Shown here: positions 27,810-37,241 of the stretch, piece after piece
Layout: every line of letters begins with the position of its first letter
Position numbering within the stretch: position 1 is the stretch's first letter
NCBI GenBank assembly: GCA_024239075.1
Contig: JANBVI010000006.1
Location: 124,001-188,000, forward strand
Origin: Fischerella sp. CENA71
GTDB taxonomy: Bacteria > Cyanobacteriota > Cyanobacteriia > Cyanobacteriales > Nostocaceae
DNA length: 64,000 nt
Reading direction: 5' to 3'
Program-made: the position numbers and the translations under genes
Notes under the pieces: generated by a model
The model's database searches: none
Told to the model about the DNA's origin: nothing
What the model saw: only the letters and a program-made list of their open reading frames with translations

Positions 27810-30353
27810 GTGATTGGAATTGTTATTGTTTCTCACAGTAAACGGCTAGCAGAAGGTGTGCGAGAACTTGCGGTACAGATGGTTCAAAATCATGTTCCCA
27901 TCGCCGTCGCAGCAGGAATTGACGATCCCGCAAATCCTTTAGGTACAGATGCGATACAGGTTTATGAGGCGATCGCATCTGTGTATAGTGATGATGGTGT
28001 GTTGGTGCTGATGGATCTTGGTAGCGCCCTGATGAGTGCAGAAATGGCGCTAGAGTTCCTCCCCAATGAACAACAACAGCAAATACATTTGTGTGCAGCG
28101 CCTCTTGTTGAAGGTGCGATCGCCGCAGTAGTTGCAGCCGCAGCTGGAAATAACATCCAACAGGTAATCGCAGAAGCACAGGGAGCATTAGTCGCAAAAG
28201 CAACTCAGTTAGGTTTGGATGATAGCCATTCGTCATTGGTCATTCGTGAACAACCAATGATTCATGACACGCCACACACAAACGAAATTAGGCTGATAGT
28301 CAGTAATAGGTTTGGATTACACGCCCGCCCCGCAGCCCAATTTGTAGGGTGTGCCGCCCGATTCCAATCCCAAATTAAAGTCAAAAATACTACTAAAGCT
28401 AGCGAATTTGTCCGCGCTGACAGTATCAACCAAGTCGCAATGTTAGGAGTACGTCAAGGAGACGAAATTGTCATCACTGCCACTGGTACTGATGCAGAAG
28501 CAGCATTAGCTGCATTACAAACACTATTCACCACCAACTTCGGCGAAGATTCTAATTCCCCTCACGCCCCCGTGTCCCCCCCTCTCCATGTCCCCCCATC
28601 TCCCCTCTCCCCCACCTCTTTCCAAGGTATCCCCGCTTCTGCTGGAGTAGCGATCGCACCTTGTTTTCGCTATCGCAAAACGCCTATCAGCTGGAATCAA
28701 ACAACTTCTTTAGAAGAAGTACAGCATTATCACGTAGATAATCCTAATAATGAGTGGCAAAGATTACGAACAGCTTTGCACACTGCCCAACAAGAAATTC
28801 AAACTTTGCTCTCACACTCGTCGATTCAAATTGGTGATGCGGAAGCTGCGATTTTTGATGCCCATTTATTATTTTTAGCAGATCCAACTTTGCTAGAAAC
28901 CTCACAGCAACGTATTTTGAACCAGCATCTCAATGCGGAAGCTGTTTGGCAGGGAGTGATTAATGAGGTAGCGAATAACTATCGCCATCTTGATGATCCC
29001 TATTTACAAGAACGCATTGCTGATGTCGTTGATGTGGGACAGCGAGTATTACGGGTATTATCGGGTACTCCGATGACAATAGTGGATGTATCCCAACCAG
29101 CGATTTTAGTTGCGGCTGATCTGACTCCTTCTGATACAGCTAGCTTAGATCCGACAAGAGTTTTGGGTATTTGTATCACAGCTGGTAGCGCCACATCGCA
29201 CACAGCTATCCTGGCTCGTTCTTTGGGTATTCCAGCAATTGTCGGCTTACCACCAGAAATATTACAGCTAAACGATGGTACACAGTTAGCGATTGATGGC
29301 GAGATGGGTAGAGTTTGGGTACAGCCAGAAGCAGAAACTTTGGTAGCACTTCAGGCGAAGCGAGATGCACAACACGCAACCCAGCAACAAATAATCAATA
29401 TTGCTCACCAGCCTTGCATGACTCGCGATCGCCACCGAATAAATGTGTTCGCCAATGTCAGCAGTGTCCATGATACACAACAAGCTGTGAATTTTGGTGC
29501 AGAAGGCGTTGGACTACTCCGTACGGAGTTTCTTTATCTGAATCGTACAACTGCTCCTACAGAAGAACAACAACTAGAAGTTTATCAGGCGATCGCCCAA
29601 ATTTTAGATCACCGTCCTTTGATTATTCGTACCCTTGATGTTGGTGGAGACAAGTCAATTCCTTATTTAGGCGTGGGTGTAGAAACTAATCCTTTTTTAG
29701 GTTGGCGGGGAATTCGTTTTTGTTTGGATCATCCCCAAGTTTTGAAAACCCAATTAAGGGCTATTTTACGGGCTAGTCTCCACCATCACATCAAAATCAT
29801 GTTTCCCATGATTGCAACTGTCACCGAAATCCAAGCAGCAAAAGCAATACTAGCGCAAGTGCAAGCAGAACTACGTCAAGCTGGTATTGGTTTCGATGAG
29901 GATATAGAAATAGGGATCATGGTAGAAGTACCATCAGCAGTCACTATTGCCGACCAGTTAGCCAGGGAAGTAGACTTTTTTAGTATTGGAACTAATGATC
30001 TGAGTCAATACATCATGGCAGCAGATCGCACTAATCCCAAAGTGGCAAATTTAACCGATGCTTTGCACCCAGCAGTATTACGCATGATCCAGCAAACCGT
30101 CGAAGTTGGACATGCTGCTGGTATCTGGGTAGGGTTGTGTGGTGAAATCGCCGCAGATCCCCTCGCAGCACCTATATTATTAGGCTTGGGACTAGACGAA
30201 GTGAGTCTCAATCCCCAAGCAATTCCTGGATTTAAAAATGCGATCGTTCAATTAACAATACCAAAAGTACAGGCGATCGTCACAGCAGCATTACAACAAG
30301 ATTCTGCGGCTAAAGTCAGAGAAATAGTCAATGATGACTTACACTTAATCTAA
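27810..30353 (+). CDS. PTS-type multiphosphoryl transfer protein (DhaM-HPr-Enzyme I)
   Basis: 847 residues from GTG 27810. Three modules: EIIA-Man/DhaM (about 1-130, IVIVSHSKRLAEG with the likely phospho-His, and MDLGSALMSAEMA), HPr (about 155-240, GLHARPAAQFV with phospho-His), and Enzyme I (about 270-840, phospho-His in TAGSATSHTAILAR, then GVGLLRTEFLYL, GGDKSIPYL, EIGIMVEVPSA, FSIGTNDLSQY). It would carry phosphate from PEP to dihydroxyacetone kinase (DhaK-DhaL-ADP). dhaK and dhaL are not in the window. Residues about 249-271 are a proline/serine-rich linker encoded by a C-rich repeat. The gene is alone on its strand here. Confidence 0.88.
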   Translation: MIGIVIVSHSKRLAEGVRELAVQMVQNHVPIAVAAGIDDPANPLGTDAIQVYEAIASVYSDDGVLVLMDLGSALMSAEMALEFLPNEQQQQIHLCAAPLVEGAIAAVVAAAAGNNIQQVIAEAQGALVAKATQLGLDDSHSSLVIREQPMIHDTPHTNEIRLIVSNRFGLHARPAAQFVGCAARFQSQIKVKNTTKASEFVRADSINQVAMLGVRQGDEIVITATGTDAEAALAALQTLFTTNFGEDSNSPHAPVSPPLHVPPSPLSPTSFQGIPASAGVAIAPCFRYRKTPISWNQTTSLEEVQHYHVDNPNNEWQRLRTALHTAQQEIQTLLSHSSIQIGDAEAAIFDAHLLFLADPTLLETSQQRILNQHLNAEAVWQGVINEVANNYRHLDDPYLQERIADVVDVGQRVLRVLSGTPMTIVDVSQPAILVAADLTPSDTASLDPTRVLGICITAGSATSHTAILARSLGIPAIVGLPPEILQLNDGTQLAIDGEMGRVWVQPEAETLVALQAKRDAQHATQQQIINIAHQPCMTRDRHRINVFANVSSVHDTQQAVNFGAEGVGLLRTEFLYLNRTTAPTEEQQLEVYQAIAQILDHRPLIIRTLDVGGDKSIPYLGVGVETNPFLGWRGIRFCLDHPQVLKTQLRAILRASLHHHIKIMFPMIATVTEIQAAKAILAQVQAELRQAGIGFDEDIEIGIMVEVPSAVTIADQLAREVDFFSIGTNDLSQYIMAADRTNPKVANLTDALHPAVLRMIQQTVEVGHAAGIWVGLCGEIAADPLAAPILLGLGLDEVSLNPQAIPGFKNAIVQLTIPKVQAIVTAALQQDSAAKVREIVNDDLHLI

Positions 30354-30400
30354 CGTCATTTGTGATTGGTCATTAGTCATTGGTTATTGGTTATCAATTA

Positions 30401-31399
30401 TCAAATTTTGAAATACTTCTTTTTTATCTTATTAAATAGTGTTTGCGATCGCAATCTTGTCAAATGCATTCTTGTCAGATTTTTAATATTACCAGGATAA
30501 TCTTTCTTGTGATCAAAAAAATTATTTAACTCATCTAAAATCACTTGTAAACGTTTGATAATATTTTCATGTCTATATTCTGCCAAAAACTCTTCAGATA
30601 ATGCCGATGGTGTCCAATTATTCAGTAATTTCAAAATACGTTGAACATCGTACTCTTTTGAATATCCAGCTATTTTATAGCAATTAAAACCAGGATCTAA
30701 GTAATCAGATAAACCACCATTAATACTAGAAAAAACTTGGCAACCACAAGCCATAGCTTCCAATGGTTGCAAACCAAATCCTTCACTTACGCCTTGCTGC
30801 GCCCAGTATTCAGCAGAATCATATAGGTAAATCTTAGCGCGATTGAATAGTTCTGGTAAATCCTCTACATAGGAATCAACAACAAAGACTTGGCATTTTT
30901 CTTGCAAAGCTGGAATCAGTTCTTGCATCAAATACTGTGAAGATTTTCGAGCTTGAACTAATACATCTATATTTCTTTGTAAATATAAATTTTGAAATTC
31001 ATTACTAATTTGATTCGGCAAATAATATATTAATGAATGAGGTGAAGACTGTCCCCAATATCCCATAGTATCCCGGCTGACACTAACAATGGGAATACTT
31101 GCAGGTAATTTAAATCCATAACCTGCGCTATGGGCATGGTAAACAACATTATATTGCTGAAGCTTATTAGCAAGTCGAGCGATATCAAAGCCCCAACTAA
31201 TCACAAAAATCACATCATCTAAATTTTTATCTTGTAGCAAATCATCAATAAAGAGTTTTCCTTGCTCTCTTTGACGGTAAGTGACAACATCAGCATGACA
31301 AACTTCCTTGGCAAGATTAAATGTTTTCAATTCTGCCCAAAGGCCACCACAAGCAAACTTGCTATCTGTTCCAGGAAGTAAAAAGTAAAGCTTTCTCAT
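30401..31399 (-). CDS. GT4-like glycosyltransferase
   Basis: 332 residues. A short GT-B-fold glycosyltransferase. The C-terminal donor-binding half has the GT4 signature EGFGLQPLEAMACGC (about 215-230), followed by VFSSINGGLSDYL. The N-terminal half is compact (LYFLLPGTDSKFACGGLWAELK). It probably transfers a sugar to an exopolysaccharide or glycolipid; donor and acceptor cannot be told. AT-rich relative to its neighbours and flanked by IS debris on its upstream side, which suggests it may have been mobile. No membrane segment or signal peptide. Confidence 0.75.
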   Translation of the reverse strand: MRKLYFLLPGTDSKFACGGLWAELKTFNLAKEVCHADVVTYRQREQGKLFIDDLLQDKNLDDVIFVISWGFDIARLANKLQQYNVVYHAHSAGYGFKLPASIPIVSVSRDTMGYWGQSSPHSLIYYLPNQISNEFQNLYLQRNIDVLVQARKSSQYLMQELIPALQEKCQVFVVDSYVEDLPELFNRAKIYLYDSAEYWAQQGVSEGFGLQPLEAMACGCQVFSSINGGLSDYLDPGFNCYKIAGYSKEYDVQRILKLLNNWTPSALSEEFLAEYRHENIIKRLQVILDELNNFFDHKKDYPGNIKNLTRMHLTRLRSQTLFNKIKKKYFKI

Positions 31400-31443
31400 T
31401 AATAAATTTGGTTAGTGGTCAATGGTAGAGACGCGATTATACT

Positions 31444-31564
31444 CTTAAGTAGTTACTCAAAATTAATTACATAGTTTTGTCCAAATTCTCTGAGTATTTT
31501 TTCCAGAGATTCAACAAACGTTTGCCAGCTAGAATAAGCATCGAGCTCAATCCATTGATATTTA
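31444..31564 (-). repeat. 121-bp inverted repeat, left copy (IS630 3' end)
   Basis: Exact reverse complement of 32918-33038 over all 121 bp as checked by eye. It encodes the last 37 or so residues and stop of an IS630 transposase plus a few bases beyond. Confidence 0.9.
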
Positions 31565-32034
31565 ATAAACCGCCACAGTATCTCAATTAAATTTAATTCT
31601 GGTGAATAAGATGGTAATTCAAAAATCGTAATACCTCGCTCCTTCCATGACTCAATTTTATCAAGAACGATATCGCTTGTGTGAATAGAAGCTCTATCTG
31701 CAACAATAAATGTTGGTTTATTTACTACAGGAAAGAATGCATCAATACAAGCAACAACAACATCTGAATTAATACTTTGAGATGAAACATAGGTTTCTAG
31801 GTGATTATTTTTATTCATAATTCCTAATACATTTAAACGAGGACTACGGCGACTAGGAATAGTTAGATATTCACCTCGATTTTGCCATCCATAAGGTACG
31901 GTAGGTATCAGGCAAAATCCTGTTTCATCTAAGTAATATAAGTTAATTTTACCTTCGGATTCTAAGCGTTTTAGCTCTGATAGCTGTTCCTTCTTTTCCT
32001 TGTATTCTATGGGGTCTGGTTGACCGAATACATC
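31453..32034 (-). pseudogene. IS630-family transposase, C-terminal DDE part without its N terminus
   Basis: The frame is open from just after TGA 32035-32037 to the stop at 31453, longer than the ATG-started ORF (31818). It reads GQPDPIEYKEKKEQLSELK, YYLDETGFCLIPTVPYGW, then LNVLGIMNKN, then TFIVADRASIHTS and SYSPELNLIEILWRFIKY. DE, AD and NLIE mark the DDE catalytic core of IS630/IS1066-like mariner-type enzymes. The HTH part is missing: upstream the sequence changes to an ISAzo13 transposase. It is a truncated transposase in a scrambled element. Confidence 0.85.
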
Positions 32035-32044
32035 TCAACAATAA

Positions 32045-32794
32045 AGTCACTTGTAATTTTTGACTCTGTCAAATACAAAAATCACTCATCAAGCTTTGGA
32101 AGGAATATACCGTAAGGAGTTAAGGTTGTTGTTGGATTATAATCATGGTCGTAAGTTTCGACGGAAGACCTATTTTTACCACCCCGGTCAAATGAACCAA
32201 TATTTACCCTAGCTTTCGCATCTAAACTTAAACGTAAGATACTAGGGTCATCATCTGCTGCGGAATTGATTATCGCTAATTGCTCGAATATTGCTTCGGT
32301 TTCTGGTATTTTTTTTGAGGTAAAATTTTCGCAACTCGCTTGAGATTATATCCTAAATAATTTAACTTGACACGAATTGTTTCTTCAGTCGGCAATTCTT
32401 CATCACAGTAATTGAATTTTTTAATTAGCTGTTTTCTAACTTCCGCTGCCCCCAGACGTGTATAAAGCCTTTGGCTTTTAAAAGAAGGGTCAGTTTGGCT
32501 TTGGGAGTCAACTAAATTTTTAATATCTTCTAATAGGTGTGGTAAATTTTCTTCAGTTTTATTTCGTCCTTTAGCTGAATAGTTATCCAAGCAAGTAATA
32601 CCACTTTTTAATTCTTTAGTTGCTTTACGGATAGTACATCTATTCCATCCCAATTCTTGTTCTGCGAGCCACTGCCCTCCATATCCTAACTCCAAAACCG
32701 TTTGTGCAATAAACTTACGTTTTGCTGCACCTTTCAATTGAGATGCTGTTTCTTTCAACAACTTTTTTAAGGAATCAGTTAATTGTATAGACAC
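32045..32794 (-). pseudogene. ISAzo13-family transposase, frameshifted and truncated
   Basis: N-terminal frame 32276-32794 (172 residues): AQTVLELGYGGQWLAEQELGW and CTIRKATKELKSG as HTH, then LVDSQSQTDPSFKSQ and EETIRVKLNYLGYNLKR, the pattern of ISAzo13 (Rhodopirellula-type DDE) transposases. After an A8 run (32309-32316) the -1 frame continues PETEAIFEQLAIIN, then RLSLDAKARVNIGSFDRGGK with the first catalytic Asp, then DHDYNPTTTLTPYGI, and meets a stop at 32082-32084. The C-terminal half is replaced by IS630 sequence. The A8 run may be a natural slippery site, as at 101-112. Confidence 0.75.
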
Positions 32795-32844
32795 TCCTCT
32801 TTGTACCCAAAAAATCGAATCATAATCAAATTTACTATAAAAGG

Positions 32845-32883
32845 GGGGAGGAAGGGGCAGCCTATGGCTGCCCCTTCCTCCCC
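32845..32883. repeat. Perfect 18-bp stem hairpin, 3-nt loop
   Basis: ggggaggaaggggcagcc at 32845-32862 pairs exactly with 32866-32883 around tat. It lies between the ISAzo13 5' end and the inverted IS630 fragment; possibly an IS end or a separate palindromic element. Confidence 0.85.
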
Positions 32884-32917
32884 TGTCTCTTGATCAAATC
32901 TACGCACAGCTCCACCG

Positions 32918-33038
32918 TAAATATCAATGGATTGAGCTCGATGCTTATTCTAGCTGGCAAACGTTTGTTGAATCTCTGGAAAAAATACTCAGAGAATTTG
33001 GACAAAACTATGTAATTAATTTTGAGTAACTACTTAAG
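32918..33038 (+). repeat. 121-bp inverted repeat, right copy (IS630 3' end)
   Basis: Plus-strand copy of the IS630 transposase 3' end (YQWIELDAYSSWQTFVES, ending NFE and stop). It has no upstream coding part of its own. Confidence 0.9.
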
Positions 33039-33073
33039 TACTCAGACACAATTAATTACACAGATTTTTTTCT

Positions 33074-33103
33074 GTTAAGAGTTAAGAGTTAAGAGTTAAG
33101 AGT
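33074..33103. repeat. STRR, unit gttaaga
   Basis: Four tandem heptamers just right of the IS composite. Confidence 0.85.
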
Positions 33104-33253
33104 TCCCTATCTCCACGAATGAATTTAATTTTGTCTAATTACTTATTTTCAACTTGTGTGTACACTATAGCCCCGCAAGCGAGCAGGGCAATAACTGTGG
33201 GAAGTATAACTAATTAGCCGAACTACAAATCCTTGGCGTCTTGGCGGTTCAAT

Positions 33254-33280
33254 TAAAAAAGCCTCTCAGTTTTGAGAGGC
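33254..33280 (-). terminator. Rho-independent terminator of the large repeat protein gene
   Basis: On the minus strand gcctctc-aaaact-gagaggc forms a stem followed directly by six U. It lies 56 bp past the stop of the 33336-36464 gene. A classic terminator shape. Confidence 0.85.
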
Positions 33281-33335
33281 TACAGTAGGTTTAGCGGAGA
33301 CAACTTGTAAACTTGTAATTACTTTTGTGAATCTC

Positions 33336-36300
33336 TTACGCAGTGATCGCTGCTACTGCTCCAGAAATTGCAGAGAATATAGCCGATACTAAGGCTGTAG
33401 CGAATAACCACCAGGCTGCTGATGCGGCTGCTTTGCGGGTTTCTTCGGCTTGCTTTTGGGCTTGGTGCTTCACCTCTTCTAAGCGTCGCTGTGCTTCTTG
33501 TTGCAGCCGTTCTGCTCGTTGCAAAACAGTATGACGCGCTCGTTCAACTTGGTCGATGATCCGGTTTGCATCTTCTTCTGAGATATCCTCACGAGAACTC
33601 ATGACTGCTACCAAGGTTTCCCGATTGAAAGAAGACAGGCGATCGCGCAATGCTTCAAACCCAGCTTGGGGATCATCAAACAATGTGCGAACATCCCGCT
33701 TAATACCATCATAATTCAATTCGGGACGTTCTAGGGAGTTTAGGTAGTTACGAATACGGGCAAAAATTGAGTCGATGGTGTCTTGAATGCGTCGTTGAAT
33801 TGCTCGTACTTGCTCTACAAAGGAATCCCGGACAGAGAAGATTGTATCTGCAATCCGCGCTGCTTCGTCGTCACTTAGGTCTTCGCGCAGTTTTAGCAAG
33901 GTGATAATTGTAGAACGGTCAAATTGAGCTAGGCGATCGCTCAAACTTTCCATACCTACACGCGGATCATGCAATAACAAATACAAGTCGCGTTTAATAC
34001 CTTCTGGATTGAGTTCGTCTTTGCCACTGCGGCGCAAATATTCTTCCAAATAAGTTTGGAATGTTTCGACTCTTTGTTGTGTCCGAGTAGCTAAACGACG
34101 TGGTGAGCGAACGATATTGCGAATTGTGTCTTGAACAGAATCAATGACTTGATTAACTTGTTCTTCAGATAAATCTCGACGTTGACTCAGTAATTTTACC
34201 AATGTATCTCTGTCTACATGAGATAAGCGTCGGCGGAGAGCGATCGCTCCCTCTCTGGGATTTTGCAACAGCCGATTTAAATCCCGTTGAATTCCTTCGG
34301 GGTTGAGTTCATCTTTACCAGTGTTCCGCAAATAATCAGCGATGGTAGTTGTCACTGAATCGTATTGTTGTTTCGCTTTATCAGCTACAGCTTGCGGTGC
34401 ATGGCGAACACTATGCCAAGAATCTTCAACTGTGCGAAGAATTTGATTGGCTTGGTCTTCGCTGATGTCTTGGCGCTGACTCAGCAATTTGACTAAAGTA
34501 TCTCGGTCAAAACGAGACAGACGCGCCCGCAGCGCTGCAACTCCAGCTTGGGGATCTTGCAGCAGTCTTGTTAACTCGGCTCTAATTGCGTTGGGATTTA
34601 ATTCTTCTTTGCCAGTATTACGCAGATATGACTCTAAATTTAGCCACAGGGTTTCGGCTTGATATTTAGCTTGATCTGCTAGTCCTTTGGATTCAATGAG
34701 GACGCGATCGCGCTGTCTTTCTAGTTCGTTGAGAATTGTATCTGCTTCTTCTGGATAAATATCATTCCGTTCTAGCAGTGTTTCCCGCAATTCTTGACGA
34801 TCTAACAATGCTAAACGGCGAGACAGAGTTTCATAATCTGCGTCGGAGTCTCGCAACAGTGGTTTAAAGTTCTGTTCAATTCCCTCTAGAGTTAATTCTG
34901 ATTTGGGAGTGACAAGTAAATAACTTTCAACTCGGCGTTGTAAATCCTGGACAATCTCTCTTTCTTCTTCAGCAGTGACTGTCACCAAGACATTTTGCCG
35001 GACAGCTTCTAACTGGTCAACAATACGTTGAATTTCTGCTTGAGTCAAAAGACCACGTTGTTGCAGGATATTAGTAAAATCGCTGCGAGACAGTTGTTCT
35101 AATTCCCGGCGGACTGTTCCAGGATCAGCAGCAGGATCATAGATGACATCGCGGAAATCCTGGGCTATTCTCTCTTGACTTAACTGCCAAGCATAAGTAT
35201 TCAACAGGTAGTTTTCTATGTCTGCACGAATCGGACTGTAAGGTTGTTTTGGTGTTGGTAGTCCTAATTGATCTGCTTTTTCGCCGACTTTATCTTTGGC
35301 TGTAGTTAAAGCACCCAAGATTTTTTCGACATCTAAATCTGACAGATCAGTCCGTCCCAAGACAATCCCACTTAAAGCAGTTAATCCCTGTTGTAATGTC
35401 CGCTGAATTGGGCCAGGGGTCGCTTCTTGAGCTGCTCTTTGGTCTGCTTCTTTGGCAGAACGCATTTCCGCAATTAGCTGATCGAGTTTGCGATTGAGTT
35501 CGTCTGTGTTCGCTTGTCCTGGCTGGAGTGATTTGAGATAATCAACCAACTCAGCCATGCGGTCTTGGGAGGGAGTTTGACTTACTACTTGCTGCCAAAC
35601 ACTATACAAAGTATCGGCGATCCGGTTGGCATCACGCTTCGATAGGTCGGTGCGACTGCTGACTAAATCAACAAATTTTTGGCGATCAATATTGCGAATA
35701 TCGCCAGAAGTGGCGATATCTCTGACTTGCGGATCACTCAACAATCTTTCAAAATCGCCGCGAATCTTAGATGTGTCTAGTTCGGGGGGACGTAGCATTT
35801 CTAGATAATCTTCGACTTTTTCGCGGACACCGATAGGGTCGATCGCACTACCCAATTCCCGGCGTACTGCTGCGGCTGCGGCTTCGGTGGTGGCTACTAC
35901 CTGTTGGTTAACAGCCTTTGCACCCAAGGCGGCGGTAGCTGTTCCCATAATTGCCTGAAAGCCGGAAGTCGCAGTATGAACCACATTACCAATTAAAGAA
36001 CCGACTGTGGTGGAACTTACCCACATCAACAATAGGAAATATGCACCCCAAATTACTAAACCGAGAATTGCACCCAGTCCTGGACTAAAAATCACCAGAC
36101 TCATTTTGACAGCCAAAAAGCAAGCGATCGCCAGGGCAATAGTGACTGTAATTAAAGTCCATATTCCAACTGCTGTACCAATTTTGCGGATAGTTCCCCC
36201 GAAACTGCCGACTTCCCCATGATCTGAATTTGCATCAGATGGACGTCCTAAATAGGAAATACCTGCTGCAACTGACAGGTTAGTTAATACCAATTGAAAC

Positions 36301-36464
36301 GCAAAAGCCAGGATCACACCGGAAATTAAAGCAGTAAAAAAACGCGGCCCTGAAACAGCAACCGATGCCTGTGCTGGTGAGATACCTTGTGGCTCTACTA
36401 TAACCTGCGCTATCCAAAATAAAGACTGGTAGAGTTCCAGCGTTGTTACCGTACTCTGAAACAT
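33336..36464 (-). CDS. Large membrane protein with tandem helical repeats, function unknown
   Basis: 1042 residues. The N-terminal 180 residues hold about three to four membrane helices (ISGVILAFAFQLVLTNL, IGTAVGIWTLITVTIALAI, GAILGLVIWGAYFLLLMWV). The body (about 215-985) is a chain of helical repeats of about 100 residues with the pattern YLRNTGKDELNPEGIQRDL, then LLQNPREG, then DRDTLVKLLSQRRDLSEEQ. Three central units are nearly identical and outer ones are more divergent. A lysine/glutamine coiled coil and a hydrophobic segment (AAWWLFATALVSAIFSAIS) close the protein. It looks like a cyanobacterial family sometimes misnamed MFS transporter; no transporter motif is seen. A structural or stress-related role at a membrane is inference. 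Confidence 0.75.
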   Translation of the reverse strand: MFQSTVTTLELYQSLFWIAQVIVEPQGISPAQASVAVSGPRFFTALISGVILAFAFQLVLTNLSVAAGISYLGRPSDANSDHGEVGSFGGTIRKIGTAVGIWTLITVTIALAIACFLAVKMSLVIFSPGLGAILGLVIWGAYFLLLMWVSSTTVGSLIGNVVHTATSGFQAIMGTATAALGAKAVNQQVVATTEAAAAAVRRELGSAIDPIGVREKVEDYLEMLRPPELDTSKIRGDFERLLSDPQVRDIATSGDIRNIDRQKFVDLVSSRTDLSKRDANRIADTLYSVWQQVVSQTPSQDRMAELVDYLKSLQPGQANTDELNRKLDQLIAEMRSAKEADQRAAQEATPGPIQRTLQQGLTALSGIVLGRTDLSDLDVEKILGALTTAKDKVGEKADQLGLPTPKQPYSPIRADIENYLLNTYAWQLSQERIAQDFRDVIYDPAADPGTVRRELEQLSRSDFTNILQQRGLLTQAEIQRIVDQLEAVRQNVLVTVTAEEEREIVQDLQRRVESYLLVTPKSELTLEGIEQNFKPLLRDSDADYETLSRRLALLDRQELRETLLERNDIYPEEADTILNELERQRDRVLIESKGLADQAKYQAETLWLNLESYLRNTGKEELNPNAIRAELTRLLQDPQAGVAALRARLSRFDRDTLVKLLSQRQDISEDQANQILRTVEDSWHSVRHAPQAVADKAKQQYDSVTTTIADYLRNTGKDELNPEGIQRDLNRLLQNPREGAIALRRRLSHVDRDTLVKLLSQRRDLSEEQVNQVIDSVQDTIRNIVRSPRRLATRTQQRVETFQTYLEEYLRRSGKDELNPEGIKRDLYLLLHDPRVGMESLSDRLAQFDRSTIITLLKLREDLSDDEAARIADTIFSVRDSFVEQVRAIQRRIQDTIDSIFARIRNYLNSLERPELNYDGIKRDVRTLFDDPQAGFEALRDRLSSFNRETLVAVMSSREDISEEDANRIIDQVERARHTVLQRAERLQQEAQRRLEEVKHQAQKQAEETRKAAASAAWWLFATALVSAIFSAISGAVAAITA

Positions 36465-36970
36465 TCTATTTTCTTCCTCTATGTTTTAACTATCTGGTAT
36501 AAAAAATTGCTAACTACTTTTACATCTATATCATTCGCCATACACAATTCCTTAGCTCAGAATCGTGGAATTTAGGCTATTACAGCATCCGCCCAAGGTC
36601 TGATACCATCTACTGCGTTAGATATAAGTTTTTATCACTAATACCTCAGCTTGCAATTATTGATGATTACTCAGTGTTATCACTTAATAAATAGTTAATT
36701 TTAATTTTTATTTCTAAATAAAATTTTTTCACCCTCTTAGGGTATATTTCCGCATTCAAAAAGAGATGGAATTATCGTCCATTAGGAGTGCTGGAACTTT
36801 GTAACCATAGGAATACGGCAAGCTAATAATTCCTAGCTAAATTAAACATATGTAACAAGTCGTTCGGAAACACTAAATGAGTTATTAGTTATTCAGCTTA
36901 AAAAATCATCAATCAATAATAGCTAATAACAAAGAAATCAAGCAATCTATAGAATAAGTTCGGAGGCAAA
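36465..36970. other. Divergent promoter region before the HLIP pair
   Basis: 506 bp, AT-rich, no gene. It separates the minus-strand repeat protein from the plus-strand HLIP genes. The ribosome site cggagg precedes the first HLIP. No well-defined light-response box was identified by eye. Confidence 0.6.
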
Positions 36971-37174
36971 ATGGAAACTCGTCCTTCTACAGATTTACCG
37001 CCAATTGCTACGGAATATAACGGCAAAGATCGTAATGCTTTTCTCTTTGGTTGGAGTCCCCAAGCAGAACTATGGAATGGTCGTTTGGCAATGATTGGTT
37101 TTCTTGCTTATTTGCTTTGGGATTTAGCTGGTTATAGTGTCTTGCGTGATGTTTTACATATTGTTGGTTATTAA
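36971..37174 (+). CDS. hli: High-light-inducible protein (one-helix Chl-binding)
   Basis: 67 residues. One-helix protein of the LHC superfamily. The chlorophyll-binding motif ExxNGRxAMxG is seen in AELWNGRLAMIGFLAYL, followed by the single membrane helix LLWDLAGYSVLRDV. HLIPs bind chlorophyll and carotenoid, associate with photosystem II assembly and quench energy under high light or nutrient stress. Ribosome site cggagg 7 nt before ATG. A near copy follows 67 bp downstream; their C-terminal halves are identical over about 30 residues, so this is a recent tandem duplication. Confidence 0.95.
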   Translation: METRPSTDLPPIATEYNGKDRNAFLFGWSPQAELWNGRLAMIGFLAYLLWDLAGYSVLRDVLHIVGY

Positions 37175-37241
37175 TACCAACTCTCTGCAATAATCCACTT
37201 TTACTGAACAGTAAAGTATTGATTTTAAAGGAGACAAAAAA

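Larger units (their letters stand above)
31444..33038. mobile_element. Composite IS remnant: ISAzo13 core between inverted IS630 3' ends
   Basis: 1595 bp bounded by 121-bp perfect inverted repeats, each an IS630 transposase 3' end. Inside, an IS630 DDE part joins abruptly near 32035 to an ISAzo13-type transposase in the same orientation, followed by an 18-bp perfect hairpin. The right end is only the inverted 3' fragment. Such a structure could arise by one-ended or adjacent transposition, or by inversion. Whether it can still move is unknown. Confidence 0.8.
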
